Shown: positions 20,801-29,110, numbered from the stretch's first letter. The stretch is DNA of 35,171 nt from Chlorokybus atmophyticus (GCA_009103225.1 RHPI01002503.1:267008-302178), one strand, 5' to 3'. Notes: generated by a model from the sequence alone, not told the origin. A program made the numbers and translations.

Positions 20801-21665
20801 ACGGGCCTCAAGCACCACCTACGCCAACTGCACACCAGGTATCCACGGCAACTACCCCTCTCGGCGTTGCAAGGCAGCCTCAAAGCGTTGCCACAGGACA
20901 TCCGGCTGATCACTGAAGATCACCTACTGTCCCTCGGCAACGTCGACCTGTTAATAGCTGGATGGGAATGCCAAGGGCACTCCAGGGCAGGCAAGGGACA
21001 AGGCCTCGATAACCCTCGCTCCAGATTGTTCTGGGAGCTGATGAGGATCATCCACCTCCTGCAACACCACCAGATCTCCAAACCCCTGGGGTACGTCATC
21101 GAAAATGTGCATTCAGAAGACGACAAGCGTCCGCACGTGGCCTCCAGCTACCGACAAGTTTGCTCCATTTTGGGGCACCCACTCAAGGTGAACGCGGCAC
21201 GACATGGCTCGCGCGCACATCGTGTACGTGCCAAATGGACGAACTTGGCCACCGTGGAGGAGCTCATGACCGCCGAATACACGCGCAGCGCCCGGCCGCG
21301 CAACCTGCTGGTCGACGACATCCTTGACCCCGGCCGCACAGCACAACCTGTCCTGCATCATGACCACCACCATTTCTACCAGTGCAATCAGCCTGGTCAG
21401 CCCCGTCGCGCACTCCCCACATTGGTGTCCTACCCGGGCTCCTACGCCTTTCGGAACAATGGTGACGGGATGGTATTTGATGCGGCCACCAACACGCTGG
21501 AAGAACCCAACGCACGCGAACGTGAACGCGCCATGGGATTCTTCCCCAACAGCATCACAGGTTCATCGCTGACGGACAATCAGCAATGCCAGCTGCTTGG
21601 GCGCGCCATGGACCAGAACAGCATGGTATGGCTGCTGGAGCTGAGCTTCGCGTTGCAGGACCGCC
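20690..21665 (+). CDS. C5-cytosine DNA methyltransferase domain embedded in element B Pol
   Basis: Motifs occur in canonical order. I: LELFGSIGSG (SAM binding), with the acidic motif II YYCDPDP. IV: LLIAGWECQGHSRAGKG, with the catalytic Cys codon at 20969-20971. VI: YVIENV, with Glu at 21101-21103. VIII: RAHRVRAKWTNL. IX: ARERERAMGFFP. X: LLGRAMDQNSMVWLLEL. About 320 residues in all, with a target-recognition region between VIII and IX. The only break is TAA 20798-20800 between motifs I and IV. It should transfer a methyl group from SAM to cytosine. Placement between protease and RT suggests it is delivered as part of the Pol polyprotein, perhaps to methylate the new cDNA or insertion. Target specificity cannot be read from the sequence. 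Confidence 0.93.
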
Positions 21666-24616
21666 ACGTGTCCTTCGAGGATCTCGAACACTTGGCTGGG
21701 GGGTGGGCTGATCGCGTAGCCGACACCAAGGCAGCTCACACAGCTCTCGAGGTGGTCCACATGGAGGAGCAAGCGGCAGTGACAGTGGAGGACATTCCTG
21801 TGGTTGCCAATGCAACCTCCTGGGACCATGCCATTTGCATTGGCCCGGTGGCCACGGAAGACACTCGAGAGAAGCTGGAGGCTCTCCTCGATAAATGGAG
21901 GAGCCAATTCAGCTTCAATGTGAAGGAATTGGGTACATGTTCGGTGTACCAGATGAACATCGAGCTAGTGGACACTGAGCCGGTGTTCCGGCGACAATAC
22001 AGGCTCTCCAAGTTGGAAGAAGACTTGGTGGAACAGAGATGTAAGGCACTGCTGGATGCAGGCCTTATCGAAGAGTCCACATCGGACTTCGCAGCAGCAA
22101 CCGTCATGCCCCTGAAGAAGGATTCAGCGGGCAACTGGACAGAGCGACGCATGTGTGGCGACTACCGTCCCCTCAACAACAAGACCAAGCAAGACCGGTA
22201 CCCCATGCCCACAGCAGAGGGTATTTTTGATGATGTAGGAGACTGCACAGTCTTCAGCATCCTGGACATGCGTCAGGGGTACAACCAGATCGCCATCAAG
22301 GACGAGGACAAACACAAGACCTCCTTCTGGGGCAACCGCCAGTTGTACCAATGGAAGGTAATGCCGTTCGGGCTGAAGAATGCCCCCGCCAAGTTTCAAC
22401 GCGTCATGGACAAGGCCTTGAAGGGGTTGGACTGCGCGCGGTGCTACATCGATGACATCCTCATCTTCAGCCGCAGCAACGAGGAGCATCTTCAGCACAT
22501 CGAAGCGGTGCTGGAACGACTCAAGGGAGTGGGGATGACCGTACACCCCGACAAGTGTACCTTCTTCACCCACAAGGTGCCGTACTTAGGGCACATGATT
22601 GTGCCCCATGGTGTGTATGTGCAGCAGGCAAAAGTAGAGGCTCTGGCAGCTATCCCTGCCCCGACAGACCTCACGCGCCTGCGCGCTTTCTTGGGACTTG
22701 CCAACTATTATCGCCGATTCGTGAAGGACTTCGCGAAGATCGCAAGGCCCCTCAACGAGCTACTGAAAAAGGAGGTGGAGTTCGCGTGGAAGGAGCCGCA
22801 ACAGCAGGCCTTCGAGGAGCTGAAGAGCAGACTCACCAGCGCTCCCATCCTTCAACGTCCGGACTACGCCAAGCCTTTCATCCTTCACACCGACTGGAGC
22901 AAGCTGGGGATGGGAGCGGTGCTGGTGCAGCACGATGAGAACAAGAAGGAGCGGGTGGTGTCATACGCCAGCCGAAGCAACAACAGCGCCGAGGCCAACT
23001 ACAGCAGCTACGAAGGGGAGTGCCTCGCTGCAGTGTGGGCCATCTCCTTCTTCCGACCTTTCCTCTTTGGTCGACAGTTCCAACTGATCACCGATCATCA
23101 GCCCCTCAAGTGGCTGATGACCAACCAACATCTGACAGGGAAACTTGCTCGATGGGCCCTGCTGTTACAGGAATACGACTTCGAGATTGACCACCGCGCT
23201 GGCCTCACCAACCAAGACGCCGATGGCCTCAGTCGCAACCCCCACCTCAGCACCAACGACGCAACTGGAGCGCGGCATGAGCTCATCCCAGCAGCAACAG
23301 TTCCCACCATGGCAGCCATGTTTGCTGCTGCCGCGTTGCGCTCAGGGCGCAAGACCAACACCTCAACCTCAGCAGTGGTAGAGGAGATTCCTGCCCTTGA
23401 GTCTACCGACCCTGCGGCAATCACACCCTTGGGAGACGCCCACGCCGCCGACGTTGACGTCGATGACACAGAGCCGGCGTCCACTGACACCAGGCAGGAC
23501 ATATGGCACGACAAGCCATCACTCTCCTTTCTTCAACGTGGCCATCTCCCCTCTGGCATGAGCGCTCGAGAGAAGGACCGGGTCAACCAACGCACCCGTC
23601 ACTATCGCTGGGCAGGTGACAAGCTGTATCGCCGCTTCCACGGCGAAGACAAGGAAGTGCCGACACCAGTCACGCGCAAGGACATCATCGCTTCCCTCCA
23701 CACTGAGCTTGGACACTTTGGTGTCAAGCGCACAGTCAGTCTAGTGAGAGCACAGTATTGGTGGTATGGATTAACAAAACAGGTGCAAAGGTTCGTCAGT
23801 CACTGCCAGCAGTGTGACATGGTGCGCGCCAGCCTCAACACGCGTAGCGCCACCTTGCACCCACTCCCCATCTCCGGTCTCTTTTACCGATGGGGACTCG
23901 ACATCTTGGGGGACTTGGCACCCTCAGCACGTGGCAACCGTTACATATTGGTCATGATTGAGTACTTCTCCAAATGGGTGGAGCTGGTGCCATTACCCGA
24001 CAAGAGCAGCAGGGGGGTGTCTCAAGCCTTCCTCTCTTACGTTGTCAGCCGCTTTGGCAGCTGCGCCGAGGTCATCACCGACCAAGGTACTGAGTTCAGA
24101 GGGGAATTCGACACCCTCTTGGACAAATGTTACATCGACCACCGCCGTACCTCGCGTGATCACCCTCAAGCCGACGGCCTCGCCGAGCGGACGGTACAGA
24201 CCATCAAGAAGGCACTCCGCAAATACGTGTTGGAGTACAAGAAGGACACTTGGGATGACCACCTACCATGGGTGGCCCTTGGGTATCGGTTGTCAAAACA
24301 GGCAGCTCTGAGGGAGTACAGCCCGTACTACCTGTTGTTTGGGCGGCCACCATTGCTCCCCTTCCGTGCGCAACAGGAGGTGGATCGCGTCGTGAACAAC
24401 CTCGACGACCCTGACTGGATGCACCACGACATCACCACGCGCGCCGCACTTTTCGAGCGCACCGTCCCCATGGCCTTCAACAATCTGCGCATCGCGCAGC
24501 ATCGCGACACGCTGCGCTACGAGCGCGTACGTAGCGGCTTTTACAAGGAGCGCCAACGGCGATTCCAAGCGGGGGAACCTTGCCTATCGCATGGCAGCCA
24601 CCAAAGACACACTTGA
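20801..24616 (+). CDS. Element B Pol: methyltransferase C-terminal part, RT, RNase H, integrase
   Basis: One open frame after the TAA. Beyond the methyltransferase it has RT (MCGDYRPLNNKTKQDRYPMP, FSILDMRQGYNQIAI, MPFGLKNAPAKFQ, catalytic YIDD at 22444-22455). RNase H follows (FILHTDWSKLGMGAVLVQHD, SYEGECLAAVWA, LITDHQPLKWL). The integrase has an HHCC zinc domain (LHTELGHFGVKRT, HCQQCDMVRA) and a DDE core (RWGLDILGDL, ITDQGTEFRGEF, HPQADGLAERTVQ). The frame ends at 24616 by a one-base slip in the G run 24571-24575. Removing one G restores the reading into the PHD segment. It has a DDE integrase, not a tyrosine recombinase, despite its DIRS-like split repeats. Confidence 0.93.
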   Translation, partial: TGLKHHLRQLHTRYPRQLPLSALQGSLKALPQDIRLITEDHLLSLGNVDLLIAGWECQGHSRAGKGQGLDNPRSRLFWELMRIIHLLQHHQISKPLGYVIENVHSEDDKRPHVASSYRQVCSILGHPLKVNAARHGSRAHRVRAKWTNLATVEELMTAEYTRSARPRNLLVDDILDPGRTAQPVLHHDHHHFYQCNQPGQPRRALPTLVSYPGSYAFRNNGDGMVFDAATNTLEEPNARERERAMGFFPNSITGSSLTDNQQCQLLGRAMDQNSMVWLLELSFALQDRHVSFEDLEHLAGGWADRVADTKAAHTALEVVHMEEQAAVTVEDIPVVANATSWDHAICIGPVATEDTREKLEALLDKWRSQFSFNVKELGTCSVYQMNIELVDTEPVFRRQYRLSKLEEDLVEQRCKALLDAGLIEESTSDFAAATVMPLKKDSAGNWTERRMCGDYRPLNNKTKQDRYPMPTAEGIFDDVGDCTVFSILDMRQGYNQIAIKDEDKHKTSFWGNRQLYQWKVMPFGLKNAPAKFQRVMDKALKGLDCARCYIDDILIFSRSNEEHLQHIEAVLERLKGVGMTVHPDKCTFFTHKVPYLGHMIVPHGVYVQQAKVEALAAIPAPTDLTRLRAFLGLANYYRRFVKDFAKIARPLNELLKKEVEFAWKEPQQQAFEELKSRLTSAPILQRPDYAKPFILHTDWSKLGMGAVLVQHDENKKERVVSYASRSNNSAEANYSSYEGECLAAVWAISFFRPFLFGRQFQLITDHQPLKWLMTNQHLTGKLARWALLLQEYDFEIDHRAGLTNQDADGLSRNPHLSTNDATGARHELIPAATVPTMAAMFAAAALRSGRKTNTSTSAVVEEIPALESTDPAAITPLGDAHAADVDVDDTEPASTDTRQDIWHDKPSLSFLQRGHLPSGMSAREKDRVNQRTRHYRWAGDKLYRRFHGEDKEVPTPVTRKDIIASLHTELGHFGVKRTVSLVRAQYWWYGLTKQVQRFVSHCQQCDMVRASLNTRSATLHPLPISGLFYRWGLDILGDLAPSARGNRYILVMIEYFSKWVELVPLPDKSSRGVSQAFLSYVVSRFGSCAEVITDQGTEFRGEFDTLLDKCYIDHRRTSRDHPQADGLAERTVQTIKKALRKYVLEYKKDTWDDHLPWVALGYRLSKQAALREYSPYYLLFGRPPLLPFRAQQEVDRVVNNLDDPDWMHHDITTRAALFERTVPMAFNNLRIAQHRDTLRYERVRSGFYKERQRRFQAGEPCLSHGSHQRHT

Positions 24617-24962
24617 CACCTCCGTAAGCCGCACCGTCTACAAGGTACTCAAAGTGTACCCCACAGGGGTGCTGGACCTCCTTGGTCAAAACGGAGAAAG
24701 GTTGAAGGACAACATGGTGAACTGTGCGCCATGTCACCTCCCTTACGTAGCTGGCTTCGGGCGTATCCAGCACCCTCGTCCTGCGCGCAGCACCCGCTGT
24801 GAACACTGCGGCAGCGCCGGCGACGACGCACTTATGATGCTCTGCGATGGCTGCAACAAAGGCCTGCATTGCTACTGCCTGGAGCCACCTTTGGACACGA
24901 TACCTATGGAAGAATATTGGTGCGACGACTGCCGTACCAACGGCCCTCCTCACTTGCGCTAG
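24577..24962 (+). CDS. Element B Pol C-terminus: PHD finger
   Basis: The frame continues Pol after the G-run slip (AYRMAATKDTLDTSVSRTVY). A short integrase C-terminal segment (YKVLKVYPTGVLDLL) is followed by a Cys4-His-Cys3 PHD finger. It shows CEHCGSAGDD, MLCDGCNKGLHCYCLEPPL and YWCDDC, with all eight metal ligands present. PHD fingers usually read histone H3 tails. This one occupies the place of the chromodomain in chromoviruses, so an integration-targeting role is a reasonable inference. The frame ends at TAG 24960-24962. Confidence 0.88.
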
Positions 24963-24995
24963 CAGCTGAGCTCTGGAGCTGGAACCTTCCCCAGA

Positions 24996-25010
24996 GCCCA
25001 GGGGGGGTGG
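24996..25010 (+). promoter_or_regulatory. Polypurine tract of element B
   Basis: A purine-rich run (AGGGGGGGTGG, one T) lies immediately before CTTGTTGACT, where the 3' repeat array starts. It is the expected plus-strand primer. Confidence 0.7.
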
Positions 25011-25021
25011 CTTGTTGACTC

Positions 25022-25249
25022 TGTATGCTACGGCACAGCATGTTCTTAGGGAAAACACCGACTCCATCTGCCCGTACTACCCAGCAGCAGCACCCCAGCT
25101 GCACGAAGCACTTGTCACCATGAGGGTGGAGGTCATCTTTCTGTTCTTGCTACGCGTCACCCAGGTGGCGCAGCAGCATGTCCAGCACAGTATGGCTGTC
25201 CATGCAGCTGTCCGAGACAGCGTGACCCTCGACTCCCCTCGACCCGACA
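25022..25249 (+). repeat. Element B terminal repeat block B1
   Basis: 228 bp, TGTATGCTAC...GACCCGACA, preceded by the 13-mer TGGCTTGTTGACT that also ends block A1 (15572-15584). It differs from B2 and B3 at several positions, mainly G/A or C/T. The dinucleotide GC (25250-25251) joins it to A2. Confidence 0.9.
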
Positions 25250-25251
25250 GC

Positions 25252-26084
25252 TGTCATGCCTATCGCCCAAGCATGCCAGTCGTCATCGGGCATGCCTACA
25301 GCGAGACCCTCGCCCGGCTTACCAGCATGGCAACCCGCGCGCGCCTCTGACCAGTAGCTAGGTCATGTCCCTAGAGTAGTTCGTGACCATAGCCTGCATA
25401 GGCACCGCGCGTAGCTGTGCAGTTGTGAGTTCAGTTATAAGTCCGGTTCTATATCGAGTGGGCATTTCCTGTGGAAATAGCCTCGATATGACCGTTAGCT
25501 TATGTTCTGGACAGTCATGAGTTGACTTGTATAAGTAGGCACAGTGTTCACCGGATCAGCTGGTGACACTGTAAGTGAGAAAGCTAAGAGCTTGTGAAGC
25601 GACTTGAACTACGAACACACCGTCCTGGTTCCCAAGAATCCCCTCACCGTGTGAGAGCCTGTGCATGTTCTTGTGCACTGTGCTTGTTCTTGCTGTGAGC
25701 TTTGTGTACTTGGTCGCGGTGTGCTTGTTGGCATCAGTCAGGGCATAGCATCCACGTGTTGCTTGCTCATTCACCTCACTTAACAGTGTAATCCCTCTCC
25801 CACTCACGCAAAGAACTGTGTAAACAGCACTACCTATAGTAGTGGCTTGTTGACTTTGTATGCTACAACACAACATGTTCTTAGGGAAAACACCGACTCC
25901 ATCTGCCTGTACTACCCAGCAGCAGCACCCCAGCTGCACGAAGCACTTGTTACCATGAGGGGGGAGGTCATCTTTCTGTTCTTGCTACGCGTCACCCAGG
26001 TGGCGCAGCAGCATGTCCAGCACAATATGGCTGTCCATGCAGCTGTCCGAGACAGCGTGACCCTCGACTCCCCTCGACCCGACA
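25252..26084 (+). repeat. Element B terminal repeat A2+B2 (833 bp)
   Basis: TGTCATGCC...GACCCGACA: block A2 (25252-25856) followed by B2 (25857-26084). This unit has the TG...CA ends of an ordinary LTR and is joined by GC to the next copy. The spacing between copies is exactly 835 bp. Confidence 0.92.
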
Positions 26085-26086
26085 GC

Positions 26087-26919
26087 TGTCATGCCTATCG
26101 CCCCAGCATGCCAGTCGTCATCGGGCATGCCTACAGCGAGACCCTCGCCCGGCTTACCAGCATGGCAACCCGCGTGCGCCTCTGACCAGTAGCTAGGTCA
26201 TGTCCCTAGAGTAGTTCGTGACCATAGCCTGCATAGGCACCGCGCGTAGCTGTGCAGTTGTGAATTCAGTTATAAGTCCGGTTCTATATCGAGGGGGCAT
26301 TTCCTGTGGAAATAGCCTCGATATGACCGTTAGCTTATGTTCTGGACGGTCATGAGTTGGCTTGTATAAGTAAGCACAGTGTTCACCGGATCAGCTGGTG
26401 ACACTGTAAGTGAGAAAGCTAAGAGCTTGTGAAGCGACTTGAACTACGAACACACCGTCCTGGTTCCCAAGAATCCCCTCACCGTGTGAGAGCCTGTGCA
26501 TGTTCTTGTGCACTGTGCTTGTTCTTGCTGTGAGCTTTGTGTACTTGGTCGCGGTGTGCTTGTTGGCATCAGTCAGGGCATAGCATCCACGTGTTGCTTG
26601 CTCATTCACCTCACTTAACAGTGTAATCCCTCTCCCACTCACGCAAAGAACTGTGTAAACAGCACTACCTATAGTAGTGGCTTGTTGACTTTGTATGCTA
26701 CAACACAACATGTTCTTAGGGAAAACACCGACTCCATCTGCCTGTACTACCCAGCAGCAGCACCCCAGCTGCACGAAGCACTTGTCACCATGAGGGGGGA
26801 GGTCATCTTTCTGTTCTTGCTACGCGTCACCCAGGTGGCGCAGCAGCATGTCCAGCACAATATGGCTGTCCATGCAGCTGTCCAAGACAGCGTGACCCTC
26901 GACTCCCCTCGACCCGACA
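26087..26919 (+). repeat. Element B terminal repeat A3+B3 (833 bp)
   Basis: Second tandem copy of the 833-bp unit, nearly identical to the previous one, ending GACA at the right end of the element. The CCTT duplication and the remainder of element A's LTR follow. Confidence 0.92.
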
Positions 26920-26923
26920 CCTT
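26920..26923. repeat. Right target-site duplication of element B (CCTT)
   Basis: Second copy of CCTT, followed by CTCGACTGG of the interrupted element A LTR. Confidence 0.85.
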
Positions 26924-27097
26924 CTCGACTGGCCCTTCGTTTTCTGGCACCTTCCGGACTGGTCTTGGGGCCCCGGTCGATATCCGCGGTTGACTCATAA
27001 CTCGCCGATATCCGCCACAAGTCATTAAAAACATGTACCTTCCAAATAAGGCCTAAAACAGCCATGAAAATCACAAAATTTGGCCTTGACTGTTACA
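26924..27097 (-). repeat. LTR of element A, second portion
   Basis: Continues the LTR interrupted at 14980 and ends GTTACA, matching 3703-3873 with a few changes. GCATT follows directly. Confidence 0.93.
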
Positions 27098-27102
27098 GCA
27101 TT
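27098..27102. repeat. Right target-site duplication of element A (GCATT)
   Basis: Second copy of 3199-3203. The Helitron coding sequence resumes here. Confidence 0.9.
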
Positions 27103-27790
27103 TGTGTATCAGTTAGCTGTCCCGCGCATCATCACATTTACGGATTACCACCTGTACACAACATTGAGGGGTTTTGTTTCAATTTACTTCTTCAGCGGGT
27201 TACTTTTCGTTCTGAAGTTGATTTGATTTCTTTGAACAACCAATCACGCACTTACTATGAAGAATGTGTGTTGCGGTATTCTATTAACAACACAAACCGC
27301 GGTTTGCTGACACATGTCACGCGCTATGCCGAACGTCATGTATACAATGATGTTAAGATTTACCATATGATGAACGCCATAATGCAGACCACTGATAATG
27401 CTATTAATGCCTTGTCTATGGCTGCAGCTGGTGCGACAGACAGCCAAACTGCACCAGAACCTTCCACGCAATATCCAACAGCAACATCATCCAATCCTGC
27501 ATCTCCAGCTTCAACTGTGACAACGGACTCAGATGTATCAGCGCCGATGTTTCAAGGTACTTTGAAAGTTGAGGAGTTTGCGTTTGCGAACAATTTCTCT
27601 TTGACCAGCCAGCAAGAATGCACCGCAAGTAGTATCATTGCAGCACCGGTTGGTCTACATGTAATATCTGGTTGTCCAGGAGCAGGCGAAACATTTTTGT
27701 CCAAATTTATCACTCACAAGTTGCGCGTTGCTGGGATACCTGTATTACTCAGTGCTACAACTGGCGCTGCGGCTCTGCGGCTTTGCGGCT
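27103..27790 (+). pseudogene. Helitron central region and start of PIF1-like helicase
   Basis: The frame carries a RepHel linker (LLLQRVTFRSEVDLISLNN, YYEECVLRYS) and then the helicase start (FSLTSQQECTASSII). Walker A reads GCPGAGETFLSKF: the catalytic lysine is replaced by Glu (GAA at 27688-27690), which should abolish ATP hydrolysis. Near 27770-27790 an apparent 8-bp slippage duplication within GCGGCTCTGCGGCTTTGCGGCT shifts the frame; the helicase continues in the next one. Confidence 0.85.
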
Positions 27791-28796
27791 TAGCTCATCT
27801 GCTTCAACTATACATTCCAACTTCGCAATACCTGTCGATGGTCAGCAACTCCGGTTTGTAACTGCTATGGATGATGCTTACAAATTGTTACATCATTGTC
27901 GAGTGTTTATTATTGACGAGTTTTCCATGATGACATCGCGGTTGTTTGACTTGGTGATGCTGCGCTTACAGCACGTTCATGGATCAGAATTTCTACAAAC
28001 ATCGGCATTGTATTGGTTTGTGACCACAAGCAACTGCCATCAGTTTGTGGACACAAAGTCCAAGACACATCGCAGGTTTGCCACAAATGCCATATTTTTG
28101 CATCACAGAGGTGGCCATTACGTAGGCAACATTTTCTCTGTTTCAGTGCGTCATGCTTCAGACCCTCTATTTGCTCAATTCTTGATTTAGATTCGTTCTG
28201 GCATACCCAGTTCAACAGAGATAGCAGATGCGTTAGGTTGCTGTCTGGTCTCTTCGGAGTACTTATAGCAGGTACCAAGTGATGCAACCATATTGTGTTC
28301 ACATGTACAAGACACACTAGCTTTCAATAGCATGATTGTAAGACAACGTTTGGCAGTTGATGCCATTGTGCCAATACATATTACTTCTAATGCAGTGAAC
28401 GTGCCCGAACTGTACGACTGGATTCACAAGCGCAAGTTCAACTTATCTTTAGTTGCCAAGGGAGCAAAGGTGTTGGTTTTAGAAAACGTTTCACTGCAAG
28501 ATGGTGTAGCCAATGGGTCTTTGGGAACAGTGACGCAGTTCAGATACTACAAAGGTAATGTGAGCAGTATACAAGTTACATCTGATCACTTAGCAGAATC
28601 CATGTGGATGCGCCGAACAATACAGCAAACAACAACGTCTCAAGGCAAAACGTACTACTTTATTATCCACATGCAAAAAGCTTTTGCTCTCGGATTGTAG
28701 TATGTGGCGTTGTCGTGTGTGACAAACAGGGCCTATTTGGTACGGTTGACGCGTTTGCCGCGCCCTGAAGAGATGACGCCCGTTCCTGGGGACTAA
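27780..28796 (+). pseudogene. Helitron PIF1-like helicase, C-terminal part
   Basis: Helicase motifs in order: Walker B FIIDEFSMM (Asp-Glu codons 27915-27920); motif III VCDHKQLPSV, one frame over (about 28011-28045); then RHASDPLFAQFLI-stop-IRSG back in the main frame. VAKGAKVLVLENVSLQDG and NGSLGTV follow, and finally YVALSCVTN (the conserved YVALSR-like motif) after another TAG. In the main frame the stops are TAG 28188-28190, TAG 28266-28268 and TAG 28698-28700; the conserved end lies beyond the last one and the frame closes at TAA 28794-28796. Two small frameshifts surround motif III. PIF1-type helicases unwind DNA 5' to 3' and drive strand displacement in Helitrons. Confidence 0.87.
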
Positions 28797-28857
28797 CGTT
28801 GGTAACCGATAAGTCCAGTCAGTGTTGCGCAATGGTGTGACATAAATTGCATCATTT

Positions 28858-29110
28858 TGGCGATATGATACAATGTTGCGCAACGTTGTTTGATATCGAC
28901 GCATATCGCATGATGTTTGAGCATGTGTGATCAATGTCGCACAACATTGCACTATATGGTTCCAAGTTGGACGATATTGCTTTAGGCGACATAGTACGAT
29001 GTTGCGCAACGTTGTTTAGTATCAACGCATATCGCATGATGTTTGAGCATGTATGAACGATGTTGCACAACATTGCGCTATGGTTCCATGTTCGACGATA
29101 TTGGACCATG
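28858..29110. repeat. Tandem repeat, two units of 126 bp
   Basis: TGTTGCGCAACGTTGTTT recurs at 28874 and 29000, with similar following sequence, including CATATCGCATGATGTTTGAG in both units. The units are rich in short palindromes and match no coding family. They may be part of the Helitron's 3' flank or an unrelated satellite. Confidence 0.75.

Larger units (their letters stand above)
14981..26919 (+). mobile_element. Element B: methyltransferase-bearing Ty3/gypsy-like retrotransposon with split terminal repeats
   Basis: About 11.9 kb, bounded by a CCTT duplication and by TGTC at the left and GACA at the right. Gag, protease, C5-DNA methyltransferase, RT, RNase H and DDE integrase lie in one frame, interrupted by TAG 17552-17554 and TAA 20798-20800; a PHD finger follows after a one-base slip. 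The terminal repeats are not ordinary. Block A (605 bp) precedes the internal region and B-A-B-A-B follows it. The repeat copies are nearly identical, so the insertion is recent relative to A and C. Confidence 0.92.
3204..27097 (-). mobile_element. Element A: Ty3/gypsy chromovirus, reverse orientation, carrying nested C and B
   Basis: This is an LTR retrotransposon with 5-bp GCATT duplications, TG...CA ends, and gag-pol on the minus strand with domain order gag, RT, RNase H, integrase, chromodomain. One LTR is 3204-3873. The other is 14481-14980 plus 26924-27097, split by element B. Element C interrupts its gag. Protease and the N-terminal part of RT are missing, and two in-frame stops lie in the RNase H region, so it is non-autonomous as read. 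With the nested elements removed it would be about 5 kb. Confidence 0.93.
1494..28796 (+). mobile_element. Decayed Helitron, split by nested LTR elements
   Basis: The left part (to 3203) encodes a Helitron Rep domain and the right part (from 27098) a PIF1-like helicase, in the order typical of autonomous Helitron RepHel proteins. The two halves are separated exactly by element A and its GCATT target duplication, so they were one coding region before insertion. Frameshifts and a substituted Walker lysine show it is not functional as read. I could not locate the 5' TC or 3' CTRR/hairpin ends, so the limits given are those of recognisable coding sequence; the element probably extends beyond both. 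Confidence 0.85.

Noticed and set aside
25556-26774. Repeated ORFs of about 112-127 residues in 25012-26993 as a gene family
   Set aside because: They are frames within the tandem terminal repeats of element B, appearing once per copy, and overlap on both strands.
14981-26919. Classifying element B as a DIRS/Ngaro element because of the split repeats
   Set aside because: Pol has HHCC zinc-binding and DDE integrase motifs, a protease and a target duplication, and I see no tyrosine recombinase.
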